64,000 bases of DNA from Bacteroidales bacterium (GCA_016286055.1 JAEERW010000001.1:467988-531987); one strand, 5' to 3'; positions 1-8,945 are shown, numbered from the stretch's first letter. Notes: a model not told the origin generated them from the letters alone. Numbers and translations are program-made.

Positions 1-692
1 CAATCACAGTCAGCGGACAGCAGCAGTTCAAGGCAGGTGACCTTGAGAAGTTTCTTACAAGCTTCAAGATCCTCAACCCATCGCAGATTATCTGCAACCT
101 TGAACCCTCTGTGAAACTCTCGATGGAAATCACCATCAACAAGGGTCGCGGATATGTGCCTGCTGACGAAAACAAAATCGCCGATAGCGAAATAGGTATA
201 ATTGCTGTTGATTCTATTTATACACCTATTAGGAACGTTAAGTACTTTACCGAAAACTACCGTGTAGAGCAGAAGACAGACTACGAGAAACTTGTGATGG
301 AGATAGAAACTGATGGTTCAATCCATCCAAAAGACGCTCTCAAAGAGGCAGCCAAGATACTCATCTACCACTTTATGCTCTTCTCTGATGAGAAAATCAC
401 TCTCGACTCTAACGAAAGTTTCGAAAACGAGGAATTCGACGAGGAAGTTCTCCATATGCGTCAGCTCTTGAAGACCAAGCTCGTAGACCTCGACCTCTCG
501 GTACGCGCACTCAACTGCTTGAAGGCTGCCGACGTAGAAACCCTCGCAGAACTGGTAGTTTTCAACAAGAACGACTTGTTAAAGTTCCGCAACTTCGGTA
601 AAAAATCGCTCACCGAGCTTGACGACCTGTTGGAAAACATGAACCTCAGCTTCGGTATGGATATTTCTAAATACAAACTTGATAAAGACTAA
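1..692 (+). CDS. rpoA: RNA polymerase alpha subunit, 3' part (5' end outside window)
   Basis: The reading frame is open from the left edge (first whole codon at base 3) to the TAA at 690-692, so this is the end of a gene that begins outside the window. The visible protein carries the end of the alpha N-terminal assembly domain (around VPADENK). After an acidic linker it has a complete alpha C-terminal domain, with the helix-hairpin-helix region around [16 protein letters not shown]. The alpha subunit nucleates assembly of RNA polymerase, and its CTD contacts UP-element DNA and activators. The next gene, 35 bp away on the same strand, is rplQ, the usual partner at the end of the alpha operon. 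An internal ATG at 111 is not the start, because homology continues upstream of it. Identification is secure. Confidence 0.97.
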   Translation, partial: ITVSGQQQFKAGDLEKFLTSFKILNPSQIICNLEPSVKLSMEITINKGRGYVPADENKIADSEIGIIAVDSIYTPIRNVKYFTENYRVEQKTDYEKLVMEIETDGSIHPKDALKEAAKILIYHFMLFSDEKITLDSNESFENEEFDEEVLHMRQLLKTKLVDLDLSVRALNCLKAADVETLAELVVFNKNDLLKFRNFGKKSLTELDDLLENMNLSFGMDISKYKLDKD

Positions 693-727
693 TCGTAGAG
701 CAGTGATGCTCAGTAATTTATAAAACA

Positions 728-1273
728 ATGAGACATAGAGACAAAATCAATCATTTAGGTAGGAAGTATGGCCACAGAAAATCTATGCTTTCGAATATGG
801 CCGCTTCGTTGATCAAAAACCACAGCATCAACACTACTCTTGCCAAGGCTAAAGAACTACGTACTTTTGTAGAGCCTATCATTACAGCCTCGAAAGATAA
901 TGTGAAATACTCCGAAGACAAGGCCGGTAGCGACGAAAAACTCAAAGAGTACTACAAAATCAAGAGAAGAAACGCTATCCGTTATTGTTTCGCTCTTCTT
1001 AGAGACAAACAGGCTGTTAAACACCTTGTTGACGAAGTTGTTCCCAAGGTTGCAGAGCGCAACGGTGGTTATACCAGAATCCTCAAGACTTGCAACCGTC
1101 TTGGCGACAACGCTAAGATGTGCTACATGGAGCTTGTAGATTTCAATCCTAATTACAGCAATGCTAAAAACGCTCCCAAAGCAGCTGCTCCCAAGACTAC
1201 ACGTCGTAGCCGTAAGAAAAAAACTGCTGATGCTCCCGCACAGAGCGAGGCTAACGAACCCAAAGCAGAATAA
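728..1273 (+). CDS. rplQ: 50S ribosomal protein L17
   Basis: A 181-residue protein opening with the L17 signature (MRHRDKINHLGRKYGHRKSM) and continuing with the conserved NMAASLI and GGYTRILK segments. L17 is a primary binding protein of the large ribosomal subunit near the exit tunnel. The core ends near residue 140. It is followed by a tail of about 40 residues rich in Ala, Lys and Pro, which makes this protein longer than many L17s; such basic tails are common in Bacteroidota L17. The gene lies 35 bp behind rpoA and is followed by a strong terminator at 1299-1327, so it closes the ribosomal/alpha operon. Confidence 0.97.
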   Translation: MRHRDKINHLGRKYGHRKSMLSNMAASLIKNHSINTTLAKAKELRTFVEPIITASKDNVKYSEDKAGSDEKLKEYYKIKRRNAIRYCFALLRDKQAVKHLVDEVVPKVAERNGGYTRILKTCNRLGDNAKMCYMELVDFNPNYSNAKNAPKAAAPKTTRRSRKKKTADAPAQSEANEPKAE

Positions 1274-1298
1274 TATTCTACTAAGAACTCTTATAATT

Positions 1299-1327
1299 AA
1301 AGCCGGATTATTAATCCGGCTTTTTTT
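1299..1327 (+). terminator. Intrinsic terminator of the rpoA-rplQ operon
   Basis: An 11-bp perfect stem (AAAGCCGGATT, 1299-1309, paired with AATCCGGCTTT, 1313-1323) with a 3-base loop runs into a T tract. It lies 26 bp after the rplQ stop. Confidence 0.9.
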
Positions 1328-1334
1328 ATATCTA

Positions 1335-1390
1335 TTTAAATTCTAAATTCTAAAATCTAAATTGTGAATTGTGAATTGTGAATTCTAAAT
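1335..1390. repeat. AT-rich short tandem repeats between convergent genes
   Basis: Imperfect ATTCTAAA units are followed by about three copies of the 7-mer ATTGTGA (1361-1384) and another ATTCTAAA. The tract fills the gap between the rplQ terminator and the stop of the minus-strand WD40 gene. No coding potential is seen. Confidence 0.6.
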
Positions 1391-4300
1391 CACATTCCAT
1401 ACCTTTCGGCAGATTCACTGTCGGGAGCCCACACAGTGCCGTAGAGCTCTAATTTGTCGATATGGCGGTTGATGTCGCCAGCGTTGAGCAGTCTTACTTT
1501 AATTGTACGCTCTCCGTTTGTTTTGCTGTGAACAGCAATTAGGTATTTGCCGTCGGGCGAGAATGTTGCCGATTGTGCTTTGCCTTCTTGTTTAAATTTG
1601 ATGATATCTTTGCCATCGGCAGTCCAGATGCTGGTGACTCCATCGTCAGAAGTGGTGACAATGTACCGACCATCGGGTGAAAATCCAGCTGAATTTACTT
1701 TGTTTTCGTATCCTTTGAATATGTGCTTGATGTCGCCGTTAATATTCCTGAGCACGGCTGTTTTGTCGTCTGAGGCTGACACTATGCTTTCACCATTGGG
1801 AGCAAACGAAACGGAGTTTATCTTTCCGTTGTGACCCGAATATGTGCTTACCACTTCGCCTTTGATATTGTGTGTAACTATTTTTCGGTCGCTGCCGCCA
1901 GTTACAAATATTCCGCCTGCTGGTGCAAAGTCTATTGATGTGATTTCGCCGTTGTGACCGCCTGCGCTAATGTTTTCGCCTGACTCTATGTTGTGAATTG
2001 TTAAAGTGCTGTCGCTTGATACCGACACTATGTATTTGTCGTCGGGAGAAAAAACGGCGTCGTTTGCTTTTTGTTTGTGTGTGGTTATTGTCTTGATAAG
2101 CTTTCCGCCTTTTTCCCAAAGTTTTACCGAGCCGTCGTCGGATGCGGTGACAACGAATCTGCCGTCGTGCGAAAAACGTGCCGAGCGTATTAGCTTGATG
2201 TGCCCCACGTATTCGGCTGCTGTTTCACCAGTGAGATCCCAAAGGTATGCTACAGTGTCTTTAACAACAGCTAAATTCATACAGTCTGGCGAAAAGCAAG
2301 CGAATGATATACCCTCTGCGTCGGGGTATGTTTCAAATCTTTGAGCTATGTCCCAAGTGCGGACGGTTTTGTCGCTACCCACAGTAACGATGGTTTGTCC
2401 GTCGGGTGCGAATCTTGCCGAATACACGTTGCCGCTATGTCCTTTGAGTATTTTTTTGAGATCGCCAGAAAGAGAGTAAACCCTCACATTGTTGTCGTTT
2501 GAGGCGGTGATTACCATTTGACCATCGGTAGAAAAAAACGCCGAGTTGAGCAAATCTCCATGTCCTATGTATTCCACAAGTTCGTTACCGTATTTGTCCC
2601 AGAGCTTGGCCTTGTGGTTTTTGTTGAGACGGTCGATGCTTGTGGTGAGTAGGTATCTACCGTCGGGCGAGAATACCGCAGTTAGAAATACCGAAATTGC
2701 GAATCGTGGGTCTTCCCGAATTTCCATGGTGGTTATAAGTTCACCCTCCGTTGACCATACTTTTGCGGCAATGTCGTCACCAGCAGTTACTATGCGTTTG
2801 CCATCGTACGAAAACGAAGTGTAGTACACGTCACCGTCGAGGGCTTCGAGTGTTACGAGTTTGTTTCCTGTGGTGTCCCAAATAACTACGTTTCCGTCGC
2901 TTCCTGCGGTTGCAATTTTGTCGCTGTTTGGCGAAAATGCCGCATGGTAGAGTATGGCGTTGTGTCCAGTAAACCGTTTGATTTCGTTTCCGCTTGTGGA
3001 GAATAGCCGAGCAATGCTGTCGTGCGCTGTGGTTATTATGAACCTTCCACACGGAGACATTGTGGCGGAGGAGATTTCAGCAGGGTGGGGGATAAGTGCG
3101 AGTGTTTCGCCATTGATTGATTCCACTCGTAGGGCATAGTACTCTGTGTCGTAGTCTTTTTCTAATACTAAGATGTAATTGCAGTTAGGAGCTACATCCG
3201 CCCTCCCTGCACTGTCAGTAAGTTTTGCCGATATGTTGTAAAATATGTCGGTGTTGTAGAACGAATTGAGCAAAGCACTGTAAGCCTGTTGGTTTGTGGA
3301 GTCTAACTCAATGGCTTTTTGGGCAAGACGCAAACTGAATGTGGGGTCTTTGTCGAGTTTTTGGAATGCGAAAGATGACAGCATGTTGCTACGTGCCAAA
3401 GTGGAGCTGTATTCTGAATTGTGAAACGAAAAAGCCAGCAGTACAATAAATGCAACTGCCGCTACTGCCATACCCAAAGCTTTGGTTGAAATGCTTTTAA
3501 ATGGGAGCGTTCCGCCTTTCATGTCTTTGTGGGCTTTGTTAAAGTCTTGCTCAAAGTTTTGATAAGCCGGTGTGTAGTATACTAATCCTGATGGCATTAC
3601 TCTGCGTTTAAACACATTGTATTGTGTTAGAGTGTCAAGGGTGCGAGGATTGATGCCGTGGCGGTGGATGGCTGATTCGCGGAATGCCGGTGTGGAGCTA
3701 CCGCCGTTGATGAGCATTTCGGATTGAATAAATGACGACACTTTTGCTTCTTCTCCCGGAATGTCAAATTTGCTTACCGCCTCAAGGTAAAGATTGCCTT
3801 CATTGGTGTGCTCTGCAACTGGTATTTCTGAATTGTGGGTGAGAATGTCGCCAAAGTTTGGAGAAAGCGCTGCTGCATTTGGGAGGAGGCTCTTTTCAAT
3901 TGAGATAAGGATGCCAATGTTTAAATTTTTGTACATCTCGGTCACAGCATCGCCCGAAAGGGGATTGTCGGTTTCTCCCATAAGCATTTTGTTGAGAGTG
4001 TCGGCAATGGGCTGAGGTATCTGGTTGTCGGTGATAGAATTGAGGGCAAGAGCAAACTCCTGCTGTGTTTCAGTAGGATAGGTGAATAGGTTTTCGAACG
4101 AATCAATGATTAGGTATATTCTTTTTTTATCCTTGTGCCTTATTTGAACTCTTTTGGTAGCGAACCAAAGCGAATTGTCGTTTTTAAACGAAATATCCAT
4201 AAATACAGGATCTTTGACCTCGCGGTTGAGCGTTTCTATCAACTGTGCGATTAAAGATTTTTCGTTTTCAACGGCAGGAAGAATGTCGAATATGATGGCA

Positions 4301-4446
4301 GCAGCATTATCGTCCGACAATTTCTGCGGAGTGCATAATTCATTGTTGATAAACCATGTTCTGCCTCCGCGTGGCTCAGAGCACAGTGCGGATACGGCAT
4401 AATGGTTTAACATATAGGTTGTTTGTCTGATAAGTTCCTTGTACAT
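1390..4446 (-). CDS. Membrane-anchored WD40 beta-propeller protein with degenerate STAND-like N-terminal domain
   Basis: A 1018-residue protein. Residues 1 to about 300 resemble the nSTAND1-type NTPase module that often precedes WD40 arrays. The Walker B-like strand IYLIIDSFENLFT (110-122) and a later ILISIEKSLLPN strand (179-190) are visible. No GxxxxGK[ST] P-loop is present, so ATP hydrolysis is doubtful. A single membrane helix follows at about 325-341, then a helical segment (DPTFSLRLAQKAIELD). The rest is a long run of WD40-like blades with recurring SPDGRYIVT and VKLWDKYG motifs, enough for two propellers. Such arrays usually act as interaction scaffolds; the partner is unknown. It is preceded by a good promoter (4475-4506) and stands alone, 156 bp downstream of the HtrA-like gene. 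The architecture is clear; the function is not. Confidence 0.8.
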   Translation of the reverse strand: MYKELIRQTTYMLNHYAVSALCSEPRGGRTWFINNELCTPQKLSDDNAAAIIFDILPAVENEKSLIAQLIETLNREVKDPVFMDISFKNDNSLWFATKRVQIRHKDKKRIYLIIDSFENLFTYPTETQQEFALALNSITDNQIPQPIADTLNKMLMGETDNPLSGDAVTEMYKNLNIGILISIEKSLLPNAAALSPNFGDILTHNSEIPVAEHTNEGNLYLEAVSKFDIPGEEAKVSSFIQSEMLINGGSSTPAFRESAIHRHGINPRTLDTLTQYNVFKRRVMPSGLVYYTPAYQNFEQDFNKAHKDMKGGTLPFKSISTKALGMAVAAVAFIVLLAFSFHNSEYSSTLARSNMLSSFAFQKLDKDPTFSLRLAQKAIELDSTNQQAYSALLNSFYNTDIFYNISAKLTDSAGRADVAPNCNYILVLEKDYDTEYYALRVESINGETLALIPHPAEISSATMSPCGRFIITTAHDSIARLFSTSGNEIKRFTGHNAILYHAAFSPNSDKIATAGSDGNVVIWDTTGNKLVTLEALDGDVYYTSFSYDGKRIVTAGDDIAAKVWSTEGELITTMEIREDPRFAISVFLTAVFSPDGRYLLTTSIDRLNKNHKAKLWDKYGNELVEYIGHGDLLNSAFFSTDGQMVITASNDNNVRVYSLSGDLKKILKGHSGNVYSARFAPDGQTIVTVGSDKTVRTWDIAQRFETYPDAEGISFACFSPDCMNLAVVKDTVAYLWDLTGETAAEYVGHIKLIRSARFSHDGRFVVTASDDGSVKLWEKGGKLIKTITTHKQKANDAVFSPDDKYIVSVSSDSTLTIHNIESGENISAGGHNGEITSIDFAPAGGIFVTGGSDRKIVTHNIKGEVVSTYSGHNGKINSVSFAPNGESIVSASDDKTAVLRNINGDIKHIFKGYENKVNSAGFSPDGRYIVTTSDDGVTSIWTADGKDIIKFKQEGKAQSATFSPDGKYLIAVHSKTNGERTIKVRLLNAGDINRHIDKLELYGTVWAPDSESAERYGM

Positions 4447-4474
4447 TTGAGTATTGTTGACGTTTTTCCAAATG

Positions 4475-4506
4475 TCAAATTTACTTATCTTGTACGGAAT
4501 AGCAAA
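4475..4506 (-). promoter_or_regulatory. Promoter of the WD40 protein gene
   Basis: On the minus strand, a -33 TTTG (4503-4506) and a -7 TAAATTTGA (4475-4483) are separated by 19 bp. This matches the Bacteroidota housekeeping sigma consensus and lies about 30 bp before the ATG at 4446. Confidence 0.6.
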
Positions 4507-4602
4507 CTTTTTGGTACTTTTTTTTAATAAAAAGTAATATTTTATTGATTATTGACTTTGTTGTACGACATTTCGACTTTGAATAAGTTCGTGTCAGCGT
4601 GT

Positions 4603-5697
4603 TTATTCGTCGATTTCAATTGGCAGACATCCGTATCTGTGTATCAGGATGTTGGCAAAACGTCGGCAGTAGTCGATAAACAGTTTGTAGAGGTCTTCGG
4701 CGGTGTCGGTGTGAAAATCTTCGTTTTTGATGCACGATGTACTCAAACCTATGTAGTTGTTTTCTACGCTGAATGCCATTCGCGGAATTTTGGCGTTTTC
4801 GCGGAGCATATAGGCATACACACGGGCAATGTCGGTTTTGGATAGGGTGCAAAGCGTGGAATCTGCCACCACGTATTCGTTTTCGGGTATGTAGTTGATA
4901 CGTATGCTAATGCCGTTGTCGTTGATTTCCCAAGAGTCTTTGCCGTTGCGAATAAGGTCGATATTGTAGCCGAGTTTTTTGAGAATCTCCTCCACAAGTT
5001 TCGATGTATCGCAGAGTATGAGGTCTTTGCCTTTGAAATCATCTTCGTCCATCTCAACGCCGCAGAATGGGCAGAATCCGTTTTGAAACTGATTTTCGGC
5101 AACTAAATTGCTGCACGAATGACATCTTACAGAGTATACTCTACCCGATGCCACAAACTCGTCGATGGCTTTTTGAAGGTAGGTCCACGGAAGGGCAAAA
5201 CCGAGATTTTGTCCCGATGCCATAATGAAAGTGTTTACGCCCACCACATTGCCGTCTTGATTGATGAGCGGTCCACCCGAATTGCCCGGGTTGATGGCTG
5301 CGTCGGTTTGTATATAGTCGATGCCGTTTTGTTTACGAGCGGCTTTTGAGATAATGCCCTTGGTGTTGGTGTATTTGAGTCCAAACGGGTGACCAACAGC
5401 CATAATCGGGTCGCCGTCGTTGAGCACATAATTGGCAGGGGCAAGTTCGAGGTCGGCAAAGATAGTTCCTTCTGGTTTTTCGATAAATGCGAGGTCGTAG
5501 AGCGGGTCTACGTAAAGCACGCGGGCAGTGCGTTTGTTGAATTTTTCGCTGTTGATTACCACCTTGCGGCAGCCTTGCACCACGTGACGGTTGGTAACTA
5601 TTAAGTTGTATTTATTCAAGCAGAAACCTGTGCCTAATCCCCACGGGTTCTGAATTCTTACTACGGCGTCTTCTATTTTTTGTGTAAACTGTGTCAT
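4603..5697 (-). CDS. Cytoplasmic HtrA-like trypsin-fold serine protease with zinc ribbon
   Basis: A 364-residue protein. Residues 1-185 form an S1C (HtrA/DegP) protease domain with a visible triad: His38 (VTNRHVVQG), Asp68 (YDLAFIE) and Ser140 (NPGNSGGPL). There is no signal peptide or membrane helix, which is unusual because most HtrA proteins work in the periplasm. Instead of a PDZ domain, the protease is followed by a zinc ribbon (Cys192, Cys195, Cys209, Cys212). A C-terminal domain of about 140 residues resembles the YbjN/type III chaperone-like fold by general pattern; this last point is inference. The gene lies 17 bp behind the 443-residue unknown protein, whose first domain has a similar look, so the two products may work together. 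A regulated cytoplasmic protease is the simplest reading; the target is unknown. Confidence 0.85.
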   Translation of the reverse strand: MTQFTQKIEDAVVRIQNPWGLGTGFCLNKYNLIVTNRHVVQGCRKVVINSEKFNKRTARVLYVDPLYDLAFIEKPEGTIFADLELAPANYVLNDGDPIMAVGHPFGLKYTNTKGIISKAARKQNGIDYIQTDAAINPGNSGGPLINQDGNVVGVNTFIMASGQNLGFALPWTYLQKAIDEFVASGRVYSVRCHSCSNLVAENQFQNGFCPFCGVEMDEDDFKGKDLILCDTSKLVEEILKKLGYNIDLIRNGKDSWEINDNGISIRINYIPENEYVVADSTLCTLSKTDIARVYAYMLRENAKIPRMAFSVENNYIGLSTSCIKNEDFHTDTAEDLYKLFIDYCRRFANILIHRYGCLPIEIDE

Positions 5698-5714
5698 CTT
5701 TTGGCGGTGTTAGG

Positions 5715-7046
5715 TTAGTCGGGAATTTCGAGCACGGCAAACTCTTTGAGAAATGTGTAGGCAAATCCTGCCAAAGTGCCGAAGTCGAGATTGGCGGTGT
5801 TGAATGTGAGCGAGGGATACACCTTGCTGTATTTTTTGATGGTGGCATCTATCTCGTGCGAAATTTTGATGGCGGCGGGAGTTTCGGTGTTGGTGTTTAC
5901 AAACTCGTCGTCGAATCCGAGCGCATCGAAATAGTCTTGATTTAAAACCCGCCAGAATATCAGCAACAACTCTTGTGCGGCGGCGGGCATACCGTGGTGA
6001 ACGTGGTTGAGTCCGGCGGTGTATTCGCACATAGTGGTAACGAGGTCGAAACGTCCCGAATCTATGCAAGTGTCTATCAGGCGGAAATGCGTGTTGAACG
6101 ATTCTGCCATTTCGGCAAAACTCATATAACTGATTTCGGGGAATACCGCACGCACTTTGTAGATAGATACGCCGAGTTCCTCGTCGGTTTTTTTCAAAAT
6201 TTCGTCAAACTCGGCGAGCATCTTGTGGTTAATTTCGGGCGAATTTCGCTCTTCGGGGTTGTAGCCGTTGGCATAGATAGAATATATCTGCCTAAAATGG
6301 TGAAGCAGTGAACCTTCGGGCGAAATCAGATAGAGAATTTTGAAAATGGTGTTGAGGATGATATATGTTTTGGTGGCATCGTCGGCAGTGGTGAGTACCT
6401 GTTGCTGAGCGTTGCCAATCCATTGTCGGATAAATTTGATTTTGGCATCCACCTCGTTCTGTGGCAACGTGATAATGTTTTCGGTGTTGATAGGGTGGAG
6501 GCTGGGAAACTGTTCCACAAGCACATCATCAACCGAATCTGATGTTAAGGCTATCTCAGAGAGCATTTCGTTGAACGCTCCGGGCGACATATCTTTGATG
6601 GGGCAACGCTGCATCAGCGAGATAATATTGTCGTAGACGGCAAACTTGCAATATGCAAAATTGGTGTTTTGGGTAAGGAGCGAGCGCATCAGAGCCACGT
6701 CTAATGTGTCGAAAGTTGCAATGTCGGCCCAGGTGAACACCTCTCCGGCTGTGATTGCGCCTTTCACAATCTTGGAGCCTTGGATAATATCGAAGTGGAG
6801 CATCTGTGTGTCTTCGTTGAAGACTATTTCCACAGCCGGTCCGCCCTGCATACGCATATATTCAAAAAACGAAACATACGCACCAAGAAAGTCACCCTCT
6901 TTGTAAAGTTTGTCGGCGGCGTTGCGTACTGCTGCCATCTCGTCGGTCTCCTCCGGCTCGGCAAAACGTCCGAACTTTATTTCTGGGCGGCGGCGGGTGT
7001 GCGGCTTGTCAGACACGCGGTCGAATATGTATGAAAGAAAACTCAT
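5715..7046 (-). CDS. Unknown protein, possible YbjN/chaperone-like domain, in the HtrA operon
   Basis: A 443-residue soluble protein that I do not recognise by name. It has no signal peptide or membrane helix. Residues about 38-60 look like one TPR-type helical hairpin (ADKLYKEGDFLGAYVSFFEY). Residues about 60-180 alternate strands and helices in a way that recalls YbjN/CesT-type chaperone folds (VEIVFNEDTQMLHFDI, FAYCKFAVYDNIISLMQRC). The remainder is largely alpha-helical. It overlaps the upstream flavin reductase by four bases (ATGA) and is followed after 17 bp by the HtrA-like protease, so all three are probably translated from one transcript. A role as substrate, adaptor or regulator of the protease is an inference from position only. 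Confidence 0.7.
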   Translation of the reverse strand: MSFLSYIFDRVSDKPHTRRRPEIKFGRFAEPEETDEMAAVRNAADKLYKEGDFLGAYVSFFEYMRMQGGPAVEIVFNEDTQMLHFDIIQGSKIVKGAITAGEVFTWADIATFDTLDVALMRSLLTQNTNFAYCKFAVYDNIISLMQRCPIKDMSPGAFNEMLSEIALTSDSVDDVLVEQFPSLHPINTENIITLPQNEVDAKIKFIRQWIGNAQQQVLTTADDATKTYIILNTIFKILYLISPEGSLLHHFRQIYSIYANGYNPEERNSPEINHKMLAEFDEILKKTDEELGVSIYKVRAVFPEISYMSFAEMAESFNTHFRLIDTCIDSGRFDLVTTMCEYTAGLNHVHHGMPAAAQELLLIFWRVLNQDYFDALGFDDEFVNTNTETPAAIKISHEIDATIKKYSKVYPSLTFNTANLDFGTLAGFAYTFLKEFAVLEIPD

Positions 7047-7630
7047 TTTTTGTTGTCTTTGGTTTGTTTTTTTACTGAATATCCAAATCGGCCTATCATT
7101 TCGCCGGTTTTGTAGTAGAATCCGTGACTGTAAACTGCGAGCCCTGCTTTGTAGAGTTTCAACGCGCCTGTCTTGGGGTCGATAAGGTTGTTGTCAACGT
7201 CTACGGTGTCTACTTTGGCTATGAACATATCGTGGCTGCCGAGTTCAATCACTTGTGTTACTGTACATTCGATATTTACTGGCGACTGTGCTATAATAGG
7301 ACAGTCGCTTGTGTTGGCTTTGAGCGGAGTGAGGCCTGTTTCGGCAAACTTGTTGACATCTCTGCCCGATTTTACGCCGCACCAGTCGGTAACTTTAACG
7401 AGACGGTCGGTAACAAGGTTTACCACAAACTTGCCTGTATCTTGGATAAGAGAGTGCGAATAGCGTTCTTTGCGCACCGAGATGCTCAGCATAGCGGGGT
7501 CGCTGCAAATAGTGCCTGCCCAAGCCACAGTTATTATGTTCATTTTGCTGGGGAAAGTACCGCAACTCACCATTACCACAGGTACGGGGTTGAGCATTGT
7601 GCCAGGCTTCCAAATTTGTTTTCCGTTCAT
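7043..7630 (-). CDS. Flavin reductase-like FMN-binding protein
   Basis: A 195-residue protein of the flavin reductase/flavoredoxin family, which uses a split-barrel FMN-binding fold. Typical segments are NPVPVVMVSCG near the start, NIITVAWAGTICSDPAMLSISV (residues about 32-53), RYSHSLIQDTGKFVVNLV, and the late HGFYYKTGEMIGRFG. These proteins bind FMN and transfer electrons or reduce free flavin; the physiological acceptor is not evident here. The length is normal for the family. It is the first gene of a minus-strand operon and overlaps the next gene by four bases. The link between a flavin protein and an HtrA-like protease is not explained by the sequence. Confidence 0.9.
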   Translation of the reverse strand: MNGKQIWKPGTMLNPVPVVMVSCGTFPSKMNIITVAWAGTICSDPAMLSISVRKERYSHSLIQDTGKFVVNLVTDRLVKVTDWCGVKSGRDVNKFAETGLTPLKANTSDCPIIAQSPVNIECTVTQVIELGSHDMFIAKVDTVDVDNNLIDPKTGALKLYKAGLAVYSHGFYYKTGEMIGRFGYSVKKQTKDNKK

Positions 7631-7803
7631 CTTTTTCCTTTTTTATTTTTTACGAAGGTATAAAAAAAATGGTGTAGTTGTATGCAAAAAAAGGAAAAAA
7701 ATCAAATGGTCTTTTATAAATGAGGTTCAAACTTATTTGGAGAGTAAAAACAAAAATCATATATTTGTGAAAATTATCAATAAAATGTCTTATTTCATTA
7801 ACA
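7631..7803. other. Intergenic region, divergent promoters
   Basis: An AT-rich gap between the flavin reductase start and a plus-strand small ORF. It contains the plus-strand promoter at 7736-7768 and a weak minus-strand -7-like TACCTTCG for the flavin reductase. No additional gene is seen. Confidence 0.6.
7736..7768 (+). promoter_or_regulatory. Promoter of the 7.8-8.8 kb gene pair
   Basis: A -33 TTTG (7736-7739), a 20-bp spacer and a -7 TATATTTGT (7760-7768) match the Bacteroidota consensus fully. It lies 35 bp before the small ORF start at 7804 and indicates that the small ORF is transcribed with the following membrane protein. Confidence 0.7.
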
Positions 7804-7971
7804 ATGGATTATCAATCTTCTAAAATAACCCCTAAAGGGTGGAAATACATCAAGCCAATTATTCATCAGATTCTCAAAGATTCGGCTTTGAATGTAACTG
7901 ATTTTATATTAGATCAAAGAGGTCCAGAAATGTGGATAGATTTTAAAAAATTTTTAGATAACAAAGAATGA
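7804..7971 (+). CDS. Small 55-residue protein, unknown, coupled to next gene
   Basis: An ATG-to-TGA frame encoding 55 residues, beginning MDYQSSKITPKGWKYIK and ending IDFKKFLDNKE. It is supported by the consensus promoter just upstream (7736-7768) and by its stop codon overlapping the start of the next gene as ATGA (7968-7971), a classic translational coupling arrangement. The protein is soluble and mixed-charge with no recognisable motif. Base composition is AT-rich like its partner and unlike the flanking housekeeping genes, which suggests the pair was acquired together. I do not recognise the family. Confidence 0.6.
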   Translation: MDYQSSKITPKGWKYIKPIIHQILKDSALNVTDFILDQRGPEMWIDFKKFLDNKE

Positions 7972-8837
7972 AAGCGAACCATATTCTTATTTTTGGTATA
8001 GTATTATCTATCGTCGCATTGTTAATACCCTCACCGACAACCGATCTTAATTGGCCATTATTCATTTTGGTGGCTTCATTTATTCTTGTATGCAAGTCGA
8101 TATTTGCTTTATTTAATGGGAAACGAATTATTTATTATCTTATTTATATTCCAATTATTTTCTTGTATTATTCTTTTACTCATTATCTTGGAGATAGATA
8201 TCATTTAATAAATTATAAAGGTCATTTTAAAGTAATTGCAAGTGCCTATCGGATAGGAGCCAGTAATAGAGGGTATTCTGTAGGATATGATTATGATGAA
8301 GGGGGAAGGTTGAGGTCTAGTGATCAATATGTAGATGAATTTTATTACAAACAAATAAAAGATCTTAAAATTGTAATTATCGAACGAGATATGGCATCTG
8401 AGATTGTCAATTGGTATCCAACACCACAAGAAATTCTTAAGTATTCTTATCCTGTTTATTACCGTAATGATGAAGAAATTGGTAATGATTCTTATGAATA
8501 CGCTATCTCTGAACATGATATTGCATATAAGAATTTTGGATTTAACATTGTTCAATTTGCCACTTCTGTTGATAATAATACAATTGTTGTTACAAAACTG
8601 AACGGAGAGAAATGTTACATACCTAAAAAGAATAATACTACTGACACATTTCTTGTGTACTCCAATATCAATCCTGAATTTTATGATGGATGGCATGTTC
8701 ATTCTCATTCAACTAAAAATATCGCTAAGATCAAAGAGTCGGGCTACGGCTACCTATTCCGTGGTAAAATCTACTCCGCTGCTGAAACCGAGAAATATTG
8801 GAACATAATAGAGCAGTACAAACTACGAAACCACTAA
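7968..8837 (+). CDS. Unknown membrane protein with three N-terminal helices; chimeric 3' end
   Basis: A 289-residue protein with three membrane helices in the first 75 residues (near 6-20, 28-47 and 54-70) and a hydrophilic domain of about 215 residues rich in Tyr, Asp and Asn. I recognise no family. The gene is AT-rich up to about 8735. The last 35 or so codons are clearly more GC-rich, and the final 19 codons (ending TEKYWNIIEQYKLRNH) recur almost exactly at the end of the remnant at 9673-9930. The simplest reading is that an AT-rich foreign gene body was joined in frame to a resident gene's 3' end. It is translated from an ATGA overlap with the 55-residue ORF. A hairpin downstream at 8872-8904 may end the transcript. 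Confidence 0.65.
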   Translation: MKANHILIFGIVLSIVALLIPSPTTDLNWPLFILVASFILVCKSIFALFNGKRIIYYLIYIPIIFLYYSFTHYLGDRYHLINYKGHFKVIASAYRIGASNRGYSVGYDYDEGGRLRSSDQYVDEFYYKQIKDLKIVIIERDMASEIVNWYPTPQEILKYSYPVYYRNDEEIGNDSYEYAISEHDIAYKNFGFNIVQFATSVDNNTIVVTKLNGEKCYIPKKNNTTDTFLVYSNINPEFYDGWHVHSHSTKNIAKIKESGYGYLFRGKIYSAAETEKYWNIIEQYKLRNH

Positions 8838-8864
8838 CTCTTAAATAAAAGTCATCATCACACC
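8781..8864 (+). repeat. Direct repeat, copy 1 (gene 3' end before the PIN module)
   Basis: The last 19 codons of the membrane-protein gene plus about 27 bases past the stop match 9874-9958 with about ten differences and one indel. Over the codons, four differences are synonymous and two change the residue (E to K, N to T). The two copies bracket the PIN toxin-antitoxin pair. Confidence 0.85.
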
Positions 8865-8871
8865 CATTCGC

Positions 8872-8904
8872 AAAGCATTATGCAACACCGTTGCACAATG
8901 CTTT
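8872..8904 (+). terminator. 15-bp inverted repeat, possible terminator
   Basis: AAAGCATTATGCAAC (8872-8886) and GTTGCACAATGCTTT (8890-8904) pair over 15 positions with one G-U pair and a 3-base loop. A strong T run is missing downstream (ATCCGTGTCTTTT), so termination may be partial. Confidence 0.5.
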
Positions 8905-8945
8905 ATCCGTGTCTTTTAGTGCTTTCTGTGGTTAAAAAAAGTTTT

